A stretch of 64,000 nucleotides of DNA from Nymphaea colorata (taxonomy: Eukaryota > Streptophyta > Magnoliopsida > Nymphaeales > Nymphaeaceae): NCBI RefSeq assembly GCF_008831285.2, contig NC_045151.1, positions 1,545,544 to 1,609,543 of the forward strand, written 5' to 3'. How positions within the stretch are numbered: position 1 is the first letter of the stretch; the number at the start of each line of letters is the position of its first letter. This document shows positions 1-12,700 of the stretch, piece after piece. The notes under the pieces were generated by a model. That model made no database searches. It had not been told where the DNA came from and saw only the letters and a list, made by a program, of their open reading frames with translations. The position numbers and the translations under genes were made by a program.

Positions 1-306
1 ATGTCCAACTAGCATAAGAATCCTCTAAGATCAATATTAAACATTAGAAGCACAATTAATGAAGTTTAGAAACCATAAAAAACGGAATAATTTGAATTTA
101 TATTGCAAGCTTATCGTGTATCCGTTTAACCAAGCATGCAAATTTGTAGTAAATATAGGACATTGACCGGTTCTAAACTTCCTTGGGCCCACTATTTTTA
201 GACGGGCCAGCACGCTCCACCATAACATCATACAGCTGCCGTCCATTCTACAAGAAAAATGTCCAACTAGCATAAGAATCTGCTAAGATAAATATTAAAC
301 ATCAAT
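1..306. repeat. Direct repeat (about 42 bp) flanking the last DUF3119 exon
   Basis: Positions 1-42 and 259-300 share ATGTCCAACTAGCATAAGAA and continue with three mismatches over 42 bases. The spacing is 258 bp, and the last coding exon (173-247) lies between the copies. One copy is downstream of the stop and the other just upstream of the splice acceptor. Confidence 0.8.
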
Positions 307-3300
307 CATTCTTTTAGACAGAGATCATCACCAAAACCAAAAATATTCTATTTAGAGTACTCTATTTAGGCTTCAATGGTAATATCTTTCTTCTTTGCAC
401 ACACAAACATGAGAGAGGGAGAAAGATGGGTCACCCAGAATACCTACTCCTATCTTATAGAGTCATGGTCACAGGTAATGTAACATAGTTTCTTTGGTGG
501 CATTGATACATTGAATGATGTTCCCAACACAAAAAAATAGAATTTGAAGGGTATCACATTATCATGATAGTAACAGCATACATGCATGCTATAATCATAT
601 GATTAAGTAATGCATATAAAAAGTATGATTTATATCGATAGTGCGTGATTGACCTATATCAAATCTACACCCAATCCTTAAAACTGTACATCTCAAATGG
701 ATGGATGGTGAAATTTCTATCCCCTGGCTACAGAAAAAGGTAGAAAGTAAATAAAGCCTAGTTACCTATATTAAATCTACGAAAGGGGTACAAAGTATAA
801 AGCCTTGTTACATATATTAAACCTACACCCAATCATTAAAAATGTGTATCTTAAATGGATGGATGGTGAAATTTCTATACCCTCGCTATAAAAAAAGGTA
901 GAAAGTAAATAGTGCCTAGTGTGACCGATCTACGTCTAATGATTGTAATTGTCCTTCTCAAATAGATGGATGGTGAGATTTCTCTCCCTCCATTCCCCTT
1001 TTATTGATTTTCCTTTCTGTCTTCTTCTGTTTTAACGATCTTGCATACTGGCCTGCAGTACACTAATAAAGGAATAAAAGAAATATCAAGTTTTTCCGGT
1101 TTGAGGATCTTGTGTGATAATGAACTGAAAACTATTTGAGCTTTCTTGGCTTACAAAATTTTTCCATGCATGGAGAAAGAAAAAAACAAAATTTTCTTTA
1201 TTCTTAAATTTTCAAGCGTGGTTATGCGACTTGTACAGCCAGTTTCGAGAACCTATACCCAGACAGTATTTAACTAAGTGCATCATGTTCAAGTGTACAG
1301 TGACACCTCTTTCTCTGTCTCTCTCTGTATATATACATATATGTATCCGCTCGGTGGCACCTAACCAGCGCAAGGGCAACATACAAAAAGAGGAGAAAAC
1401 ACATTAATTCTATTTCAGCAGGTATGCTGATGCATGGCTCTCTGAGTTAAACTTACCAAAACCTCGTTATCCCTTTAAAGAATTATTGGTAGTACAAACT
1501 ACAAAGTTCCCTTAGAATGTTCTTATCGCGATTTCTTCAGTTCATTGGGACCAGAAACTACTTGAGATTTTATGACCAGAATTATCCTCAGTGTGAAGAT
1601 TGCAGAGATGACAGAGAAAAAGGAGCTTTTCAACAGTATGAGGCATCCTTGAAAGTCTTAGGCGGGACCTAATCTTTGTTAGAGTATAGGCAATCTTTAC
1701 ATGACTTAAGAATACATAGAGGTAGACAAAAATAACAAGCCTGTCACTCCTAACGTGCAGAGATATAAAGCACAATAATACAAGTTGGAGTGGACCTACA
1801 TCCAAATCCAACAAATATGACGTCCTTTTAGTTTTAACTACCAGTTTGACCATTCTTGTGCTTAAATTGTTATTATTTTTCTCGTTTCAAACATGAGTTT
1901 ATATATAAAACTCATGATTATAAATTATCTTTTCGGCCCTTAAATAAGTTTGCCAAATCCAATAACCTAAACCTAAAGTGTCAATTTGATATTTTGAGTT
2001 TACATTATCATTTTTTTTTTATGAGAAGGTTAAGCTCCATCACCATGCCTGACAAGGACAACACCCTGGGAAAACTCCAGCAGCTCAATGGCAGGGTCAA
2101 ACTTGGATCAAGGTCTTCAACTTGATATATTTCACGTCTTGAAAGGAAAATATTTTTTATATAAACCTTTAGAATTAATTTTTTGAAATTTTTTTAACAA
2201 TAGCATGAGACATTATTTTTTATTTTCTGCAAAAGTCTGGCACTAAATTAGAATTATAGTAAAATGTGATAAAAAATATTTTTTATGAATTCTGCATGGT
2301 GGAACCAAGATAAATTTGGGAATAAGGAAATTTAGCCTAATCAGAGGTCTAAGTGATGATGGTTTCCTAAGTCAAGTACGTCTGAGATTTCTTAACTTGA
2401 GCTGACTCTGTTTTGTAGTCTTTCACATCTTTTTTCTTCCTTTCCTAAACAAGTCGGAGATGAAACCAGAATGCTCCCACACCCCAATTAAACTTTTTCC
2501 TTTTCTAAAAATTAAGTTACTTCATCCATGAAGAGCGTTCTCAAGCCTCGTTCATTAATTATGAGTAACCCACTGGGATGTGAAATGCTCCTTCTCTTCT
2601 TTCCTTCTTTTCTTCCACATTTTATTATCCCTAACTGCTGGAAGTGACAATATGAGAGTTATAAGTGACAATATGAGAGTTATAAGGCTGTTAGCATATA
2701 GTGGCGGGACCAAGCACAACTGTATTTCAGAAGACTAATAACCAGTTATAGCTAGGACAGGCAAAAGGACACTAACCATTCAGGTACAAGCAACACTTTC
2801 ATCTCCGTGGATACTATTTAGTTGAGAGCAAGACAGCTCTTTAAGACTTTAACCTTTGCCATGAGAAAAGGTGATCCTGTCCACCACCAGAGTTGAGGAA
2901 TGGTGTTGCTTGCTCCTACTTAAGCTGAAATATGGTATATCACCAATGCTGGCATAGTGAACTTTGCCTCTTATAACAAGGCCACAGTCTGATATACTAT
3001 CTAAGATTACTAGAAGATGTTAAATGTACCTGAACCTCCCCTTGGAGATGTTCCAATTCCGAAGGCTTGTTGGCCAATAGATGTTAATGAGAGTATGCCA
3101 TGTGGGTATATAAACCCCTGAAGATTTTCAAAAATCTTCAACATACGATTATTTTCGTCATATCACATGCATGGGGTGTCACACATTCAAAGTCATGATT
3201 TTAGTTCAAGAGCAAACTACAAAAACAAAAGCTAACAAGGTCGATATAATTTATCATATCTAGTTCATGTCTTTGTGGGTAGTCCAATACCAGTTTATAA

Positions 3301-6300
3301 CTTAATTCCTTATTTAGATATCATTTGCCATGAAGGTTCTCTTGTATAAGGTTTTGGATATAATTGTTGTTAGACAAAATTCTGTCATAAATTATCAGTT
3401 GAATTATTCAGTCTCATAAGCCCTACTCATGTTTTCAGTTTATTTGCTTATATAGTTTATTTAAATTGCAAAAATAATGAATTTCATTGTATTCGTTTGT
3501 GTGTGTATAAGTTACAAGTGATGGTTGCTATCGTCCAAATAAAATTTTTCATTTGTTTTTGATCTTGTTGGTTGGCAACATTAAAAGGATGTGATAACGA
3601 AAGCATGTCTCGACAAAGTGCGCCTGCTAAATTGGGGAACATTGGGATTTTGGAATCTAGATTATTTGCATACTGCAATTTGCAATTGTAAATTCTTTTA
3701 AAAATTGGCCTATATCATTTTAAACTGTTATGACCATGATCCTTCCCACAAAAAAGTAATTTATGCTTCTGTTGAGTCCTTTTATCAATAGATATCTAAT
3801 AAAAAATTGAAATTTTTGTGGCATCATGATTAGAATGCACACCTAACAGAAATGAATTTTCTTTTATTATGTTCACAACCCTATGGTTACAACATGGTAG
3901 CAAACCTCAATTCTAGATCCTAATTGAAAGTGTAGAATGTTATATGGATGCTTTCATCTACTGTGGCTGCTGATAAGGAAATGGTGATATTAGCAACATT
4001 CAATCACTATTTTTCACAGTCATGGTATCCAGATGTGTAATTATCATTTATGTTCCTCACTCTTGGAATAGAAGGATACAAGCATCCACCATGATCTCTA
4101 GCACACTAAGGGATATGAATTATTGTCTTGGAAGTATTCAGTTGGGGTTGCCAACTGCAATGTCTTCTGCTCCATTTTCTTAATGGACAGTGACATTTGG
4201 TTGTTCTCCTTTTAAATTCTCTCTTCATGTGCTACTTTAGTGAAAGCCAAAATGCAAATGAAGACACCATCTGCCCATCTACCACAAAAGCTGTTGGGAC
4301 AAGGGTATGGATTTAAGAGAGATACCGCCAATGGCGTGAAGCAAATGTCTATATTTTAAACTCACAAATGGGAGAAATTCTTTTTCACATGGTCAAATAC
4401 TTACAAAAATAACTGGGAAGAAGTGTACTTGTCCTTCTGGCTTTGTTTGCTTCTCTTTAAAGTATACCAGAATTGGAAAGTCAGGCCACCAAAGCTCCCA
4501 ATTTACAAATGTAGAATACCTGTGACAAAGATTGATTGTCAAGTTATTGGATGCATCAACTATAACGTTTGAGATACGACCGGGGGGTACATTTCCTCAT
4601 AAAGCACAAAAAGATAAAGACTTACTTCCAACGGTTTTTACCACCAACAAAAACATTCTCGCCTGATTCTTCAAGCTTATCCCCTACTTTGACCTCCTGA
4701 ATTTGATAAATTCATCAACCATTTCTTGTATGCCATCAAATAACTAGGATTTTTCCTAGCAATTTAACAGTGTGAGACATTTTTAACCATGAACCATCAT
4801 CCAAAGTTCTGTACTTAAATCACCCAAGAATTTTGAACACAATCAGAGTTGATTAATTGCATTAAATGTTATTCAGATGTTGAAAGCATCAAGATATCAC
4901 ATTGGAATTATCAAGATATATGCTATTATAATGTATAATTAAAATAAAATAACATCAAGTCACTGCAAATTGAAGGTTCTGCATTAAAGATGAAAAGATA
5001 CTTCAACCGGAAGAAGCATAGCATCATAATGCAGACCACTCTAACTAGACAGAAAGAAAAACGTGCAATTTAGGAGCACTCATGAACTGACTGACCAAAT
5101 GTGTTGTGAAAGCAATACATGATGTATTATGGTCAAATAAATCAAGCTGCCTAACAATTACGTATAGTTTAGGGTGCTCAAAAAGCTCTACACTGTATTT
5201 GCAACCTGCAGTTGTCTTCGTGAGGGTATCCATGTGTTTCCTATCATCTGCTAATTTGTCTTTATAAATTAATTTTGTTGAAAACTTATGTGGATTCAAT
5301 GCAAAACCTTTTTTCAATGATGCCTCCTCAGGTCCCAAAAGGTTCTTAAAATTTTCAAATCCTTCACCTTCAAAGTTTCAGCCAATTGATGTTATTGAAC
5401 TTACACATCATCATATGGATGATGTCACCCATAAACAAAAAAATATGCATTATTCCCTACTAGATGCCATGATATATCAAACAGAAAAGGATCATAGAAA
5501 CACTACTCCAGGTCGAGCCATTTTCTCATTCATATGGTAAGATTTTGCAGTCAGACTCCAACTGCTTGCTTCAAGCCACATAATGCTCCTTCTTAGCCTT
5601 CATACCCTCATTTGCTTTCATCACATCTTGAGGCAACATAATATAAATTTCATCCTCTAAACTATTCAGAAAACAAATTTTTTAGGACTTTTCTGCTACA
5701 AGGCTACCTTTTTTTATCATGATTATTTCTACCAAGTCCCTGACGGTGGTTGTATGTGATGAAAATGCAAAGCCAAATTCTACATTCAAACTACTAATCG
5801 TATCCTGCAACGGTAAAAAAGCCATTGTTTCTTATAGTTATCTAATTTTCTATTTCATTGTTTTAATTGTCCATGTCTACATCTGTTTTTCTACAGCAAT
5901 TAGCAGAGTTGAAAATCCAGTTTTAATTGTCAAATGAATTGAAAAATGCTGATTTTTAACATACTTGGATAGCTAGAACAAAAACCAATTTTTGTTTTAA
6001 AAATTGTACTTTCAGTCATGTATCACATGCACCACAGTTCGTCTCTTGTACCACTTCTTAAGTCTTGAACTACTCTTCCATTTCAAGTCCTATTCAATTG
6101 TGAGCTTAACCATAATCTGTTTAGGGTGTTTGAATGTGCTGCCTATCCCTTGAAAGATTATCAGGCACACCAGTTAGACTATAAATCTACTGTGTACATC
6201 TTCAGTTTATGTAGCAAATACAAAAGTCATAACTGTCTAATTGAAGCCAAAAAGATTATTATAACACCTCATGTTACATCCATTGAGCAATAATTTCCAT

Positions 6301-6827
6301 CCCTTAATGAATATTGACTAAGCAAAAGAAATCACAAACAATGGTTTTTACAGTTCCTATCATGAGATATCACATCAGGAAGGTATGGGATAGCTGATGA
6401 TATAGTTGAAGTACTTAAATAATACGTTTTACGTTTAGAATCAGCCATCCATTTTCAAAAATTTTAGAGCTATGGTTATGGAGATAAATTTTGAAGAGCT
6501 CCCTGTTTCTGTTTTTAAGAAACCAGGGTTCTGATTTTTCTGATTACTGGGTCCTGTTCCAGGATTTTCCATTTTCTGTAGAAAGCAGATTTTGTTCATT
6601 TCTTACGTGTGTCTAATTTTCAGTATATATTTCTGTCTGATTTTAGGAACCCTCTATCTCTGTGGAATTGCACAAATGTCTGAACTTGTCAGAATGCTGG
6701 GCAATTCCCATACAGCTCTGTGCAACTCAGGGTGAAGCTAAGTCACATCGGTACAGATACGATTTTGGTACGGATATATAGGTACATACTCAGTAACTTT
6801 AGAAAATGTGGGTACGGGAATATGGCA

Positions 6828-6867
<40 letters not shown>

Positions 6868-9735
6868 GTGTGTGTGTGCAAAATAGCACACAAAAAAAGC
6901 AACATCTAAATAAACAAGTAATATAAATAAAAACATTAGTTGTTAATGAACAAACTCTAAAAAACAGGATGAAAACTAATTAGAAAAACATTTATGTAAA
7001 ATTAGGTAGTTTAGAATCTTTAGGTCAGCTTCGAACTAAAAAATAACCAAGTGTGTACAAGACTACAAGTACCCACACTAAGTACGAGCATGGTGACATG
7101 GGTATCTGGACCTTACTGAAGTACCCATGTGACTTAGGGCTGAAGGGTATCCTCAACATATAGATTGAACTCTCATTATAGTAGAATCTTGGCTAGAAAT
7201 GGTTGGTGAGAAGAAGAAATTTATTAAACAAGAAACAAAACCAAGGAACAAATGAATAGGCTCTTTAACAAGCATGTTTCATAAAAGCACATGTAGATAG
7301 GTGGGCATAAAACAAATAATGTCCTCTACATTACATTCTTCAACAGAGTCTACATGGAAAAGTTACTGCATATACAGATGTTATATGACTTCCATAAGCT
7401 AACAATGACCGACTCCTTTGACCTTCATGTAAAAATTAACCGAGTTCAAAGGCATGATATGAACATTACCAAGGCCTCATTATCAAACACAAACCTCACC
7501 CTGGTTGTCTGGAAAAAAGAGCATAAAATTGAGTTAGCAAGTCAACTGGGAATCAAATTATTACATAGACTAATTTCATAAACAAAGCACTTATCCAAGT
7601 TCAACAGTGAATCGACCATGTAACCATAAAACATTACTTGCCTACCCATTTGTGCATAAAGATAAAATTTGCATATTGAATACATTCATAAATCATAAAC
7701 CTACACAGTTTTGTCCATCAATTTTATTCCTTGATTTTGTTGTAATTTTCTTTTGTTTTTTTCTTTCCTTTCTTCATATGGGCATTGCGAGAAAGTAAAA
7801 AAACATGCACACATAAAACATGCATGGACATACATGTTGACAAGTGCAGATATATATAATACACAGATAGACTAATTTCATAAACAAAGCACTCAAAGTT
7901 CCAAGTTCAACAGTGAATCGACCATGTGGCATGCAACCTTTAAAACATTACTTGTCTACCCATTTGCGCATAAAGATGAATTTTCTGCATATTGAATACA
8001 TTCATAAACCTATACAGTTTTGTCCATCAATTTATTCCTCGATTTTGTTTTAATTTTCTTTTTTTTTTCTTTCCTTTCTTCATATGGGCATTGCGAGAAA
8101 GTAAAAAACATGCACACATAAAACATGCATGGACATACATGTTCACATGTGCAGATATATATAATACACAGATATGGAAATAGATTCCAATGCCCCAATT
8201 TAGAATGCCTGCCTTGGGCCTTTCGAAAAGCAATCTTTCAACATTTGTTTCCTTTCATTACTAAATTTGTTTCTCATCATCTCCTTACTTAAAAACAAGC
8301 ACCCATGAAATGAATTGCTCAAAAAATATTGAACTTTTCACCACCAGTTCTTGTGCAATTTGAGCACTGATTTTCTACCTCTCTGCACAACACGTAATAA
8401 TGACATTGGAAATACCCAATGTGAAACATGTTCAGCACCAAGTATTCAACGACACACACACCCAATGGTTTACAAAGTCAAGAAGCACATAAGCCTATGC
8501 TGTTCTCGCATATATGTATATATGTAGAGTATGTATGTATGTATATGAAACAAACCCATTTGGATGATGCACCTGTGTCGACATGCCAGGAGATGAGTGC
8601 AGACTCAGGTCCACGCTTGATGTAAATATAACCATTTAATAAAAGCTTGCCCATTTGTGTAACACAATCACACCAACATGCCATGAAATGGGTGCAAACT
8701 CTAATGCAGGATTAGATGCAGCTTAGACAAGATATGACCGTGTCAGGTGCGGTCTATGTCACATGGCTGTAGGGTGCGGATGCGGGATGCAGCAAGTTGA
8801 AAAAAATTGGATGTGGGTGCAGCGAGAGTATATAAATAAATAAATATAAATAAATATTATATATATATATATATAGATCATTGTCACAAAAAACGTGTAC
8901 GGGTATTATACGGAGAAAAATTTCTCAGGTATAATACGGCAAAGTTGTATATCTCGAGAAAATCTTGGCAAATTTTTTAAAATTTTAAAACATTTAATAA
9001 ATGCTGAAAATTATAAAAAAATAAAAAATCATAAAAAATACAAAAAATGTGAAAAAACACGCATAATATGCGCTTTTTTCACGTTTTTTATTTTCTGGCA
9101 TTTTTTTTAAAAAAAAGATGTGTTTTTTTTTCACGTTTTATATGGCTGACTGTGTTTTGGCATATTGTACACATTTTTTTCCAATAGGACGTGTTTTCTT
9201 ATACATATATATGTGTGTGCGTGTGTGTGTGTGATCTGTTATATAAGTAATTTTATTTGTCTATATTTTTAAACTCTTTTTTATCAAGGTTACCTTAATC
9301 TCATACAAAATTCAAAGTTTTATTAAATAAAATAGGTGAGGAGAGAGAGAAGAGGAAAAAAAGAAGACGGAAAGATAGGAGAAGGAAAAAAAAAGAATGG
9401 GTGCGGTCAGCAGCACCCGATTTGGTTTGACCGAGTTGGATGTTGTGTCAGGCCGCACCTGCACCTGCACCCAAGTCGACGCGAGTGCGCCACCATATTT
9501 AGTGCAACCCCAGGGACTTAGGGTGCGGTCCATGGACCAAGCCTTGTTTTGTCCTTGTTTGGACTGGATTAAGTTTGATTGCATTCAATCATGTTTTAAT
9601 TTTAAAAAATCACAAATATGAAAAAGGTCAGTGTCCCAGTTCTTTGTATGTGCAATTGTGCATGTGATTCTGCAGTTCTGCCTCCATTCTCTAGCGACAG
9701 CACTCCAATCACCATTTTTAGCCTTGGTTTGAAAG

Positions 9736-9773
<38 letters not shown>

Positions 9774-12700
9774 GACACTGTCTCTCTCCCTCTCTGGTGA
9801 TCCCCCTTTCTACTCCCTCCCCCCTCTCTTGCAATTTTTGCTTTTCTCCCTCTCTCCTAGTTAACCCTCCCTCTCTCTCTCATAGACACAGTGTCTCTGC
9901 CTTCCTCTCTCTGTCACTTTCTCCCACTCTCTCCTAGAATCTCCCTCTTGCTTTTGTAGTCTGTGTCTCCCTCACAGTAGAGACAGAGACAAGGACACAA
10001 AACATATTTTTATGAATTATGGTTTAAATTTGAAAATTCATGAATGTGTTCTTCCATGTAATTCAGAGAGAGAGAGAGAGAGACCTAGACCTGAAATAAT
10101 AGAAGTAATCCAAGAAGACCAACTGGAGCTGCTGTTAATAGATTATCTTGATATATCAAGCCACCTGCTAGACCTGTTTCCATTATGATACCTCATCAAA
10201 AGAGCACATAGTTGCATGTGGATGGTTGATTCACGCAATATAAGATAATAAGAACCAAAAGAATAAATCCAATATTAAGAACTTTGATAAATACAGCGGC
10301 TTCTCCCTTATTTTCAAATTGTCCCTAAGACAGATATTTAGCACCAAGAATCAGAAAAACCAAAACTCCTAATAAGGAAAAATTTGTCACAGAATTGTTT
10401 TAAGAGCCAGGAAACAGCCGAAAGGAAAAATAATGGAAATACAATCAAGAACATAGATGAACTAGAAATTAAGTCAAGTTTTAGTAAATCTGGTAGGTTA
10501 GTTGATAACGTCATTCTACCATCCAGCTGTCACAATATAATTTTGTGGGGGATCTTCTAGGGTCAAGGGTAGGATAGGTCCTTAATTTTCCCAAAAGAGA
10601 TCATGCATCATTTATATTGCACCAGATCGACACAGAACTAATTTTGATGATGGTGTGACTATTCAAATTAGTAATATAATGAGCACCAAATCCAATTAAT
10701 AGACCATACTTATGATCCTCCTCACAGACCACACCATTCCATGTTCTCATGACCTCATGAAAAGGGGCCTAGAGCTAACATAATTCAACATCTCAGGAGA
10801 AAGTAACCCTTATGACCCTTGTGAAATCCGCAGAAGCACAAGAAAATGGAATTATCCTCAAGACATATCCTTGTAGGTAAAAGATTGCAAAACTAACTTT
10901 TGACATGAAATAAATTGTATTAATCCCAAAGCTAGATCACAATGTCACATAAATGACAATCTCATATTTACACCACATGATCTTAGAGAAGAACCCAAGT
11001 GCAAAAGTAATCAATTCATAACAAGGAGTTACCTGACCAACATTACATGACTTAAATTGATGGCAGAAAAAAGTGCAAGAAAGGATCTAACTGTAGATGA
11101 CTTTCTAACAGATTGGTGCTTTACAAGAGAAATGGAAAGGGTAATGGGTTTTGGTTCTAATTGTCCAGAACTACCACAAAGACAATTATGACCAATGTTA
11201 TCCATATCGTACGATACGGACGCGTATCGTACGATACGTATCGTATAGGTCAAGAAAACCTATACGATACGCTGTTTAAAGACGATACGCGTCTGTATCG
11301 TACACGTATCGCACGTATCGTGCGATACGGGGGCCGTATCATACGATACGGGTTAAAACACAAAATTTTTTATTTTTTAAAGTTTAAAGACTCCTCCCTC
11401 TCTCTCTTCTTGTATTTAAAGACTCCAAGAGACGTAGGAGGGAGAGATTTGGCACATTTTCATCAAAAATAACCAAAGATTCATCGATTTGGAAAATATT
11501 ATCGTTAAATCATGAAAGATGATAACTATATGTTTTGAACTTATAAAATTGTGATGTAATCTAAGTCCTAAGACTCTAAGTCTTAAGATGTAACTTCCAC
11601 CAAAGTTTGTTTCCCTTCTTAGACTAACAAATTAGGAATGCACAAAGACATGCATCATTTCTATAATGACATGGAAGATCGGAATGCATGCCAATGCCAT
11701 GTGAATAAGCTTAGACTAAAAAAAGAGTACCACTCATCAAGTTCATTATCAGATAGCACACGAGTATAATCTAAATTCTTACCCAACAAAACGACTGGTA
11801 TGCGATAGTCTGGATCAGGTACCACAGTGGCTTGCTTGTTGGTGGGTCTCCCAACCTATTGTTAAGAGGGCAAAATTTATAATCTAAACATGCCACATGG
11901 AATGGAATTGCAGCAGGTACCACATGAATCTGGGATCCAACCAAATGTGGCTCTTAAAACATAAAAGCTAAGTTTCATATTTTCCTACTAAGCAACTCAG
12001 TCAACACATTTAATGTTCCCAGATTTCTGTCCTACAATGAAATTACTTCGTTTTGCACATATCATAAACAATAATTCCGGCGAGTGGCTTCTTTTGAAGT
12101 GGTAAAAAGAATAAAAGTTAAAAAGTATGAATCTATAAGATAGGTAGCAGCATACTTCATTTTAGAGAAGTGCTGAATGTCCGAGCTCAAGAACTGCATT
12201 GTGAAGATTCTGGAATTTCTTTTTTGTAAATCATGTAATAAACTTCAAAGCATTAAATGCATGCAGCAGATATATTAAGACTAAGGATAAGAAAGTGTTT
12301 TAGCCATTCCACGATCCTTCCCTACTTAGGTAAGGCCAAGAAAACAACAGTTGTTAAGAGAAGAACTACGGATTTATCATTCCCATGGATGATTCATTTT
12401 CCCTGGATGACAAGAACTATGCATCGTTCTCTTGTAAGTTGCTCAAATAATCCATCCACTCAAGCAGATCCAACCTACTGAACGAACTGTTTTTTCAGGT
12501 TATACACAAACCTGTTTGAAGTGTCACCACGCCTAAGTTTTTAGATTATCACGTAGACAAGTGGATGGTGGGAAAGAAGCAAATATCAAAGAGAATACTC
12601 CATCAATATGGTACCATCTGTGCAACCACCCTGGACCTCTCGCGACACCACCTAATTCCCTTGCATGGAAAGCCTTCTCTGTAGAGAAAAGCGTCAAGTA

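Noticed and set aside
5045-5338. 97-codon minus-strand open frame between DUF3119 exons 5 and 6
   Set aside because: I first took it for another exon, but exons 5 (7508-7470) and 6 (4696-4626) join in frame without it and the family needs no residues there.
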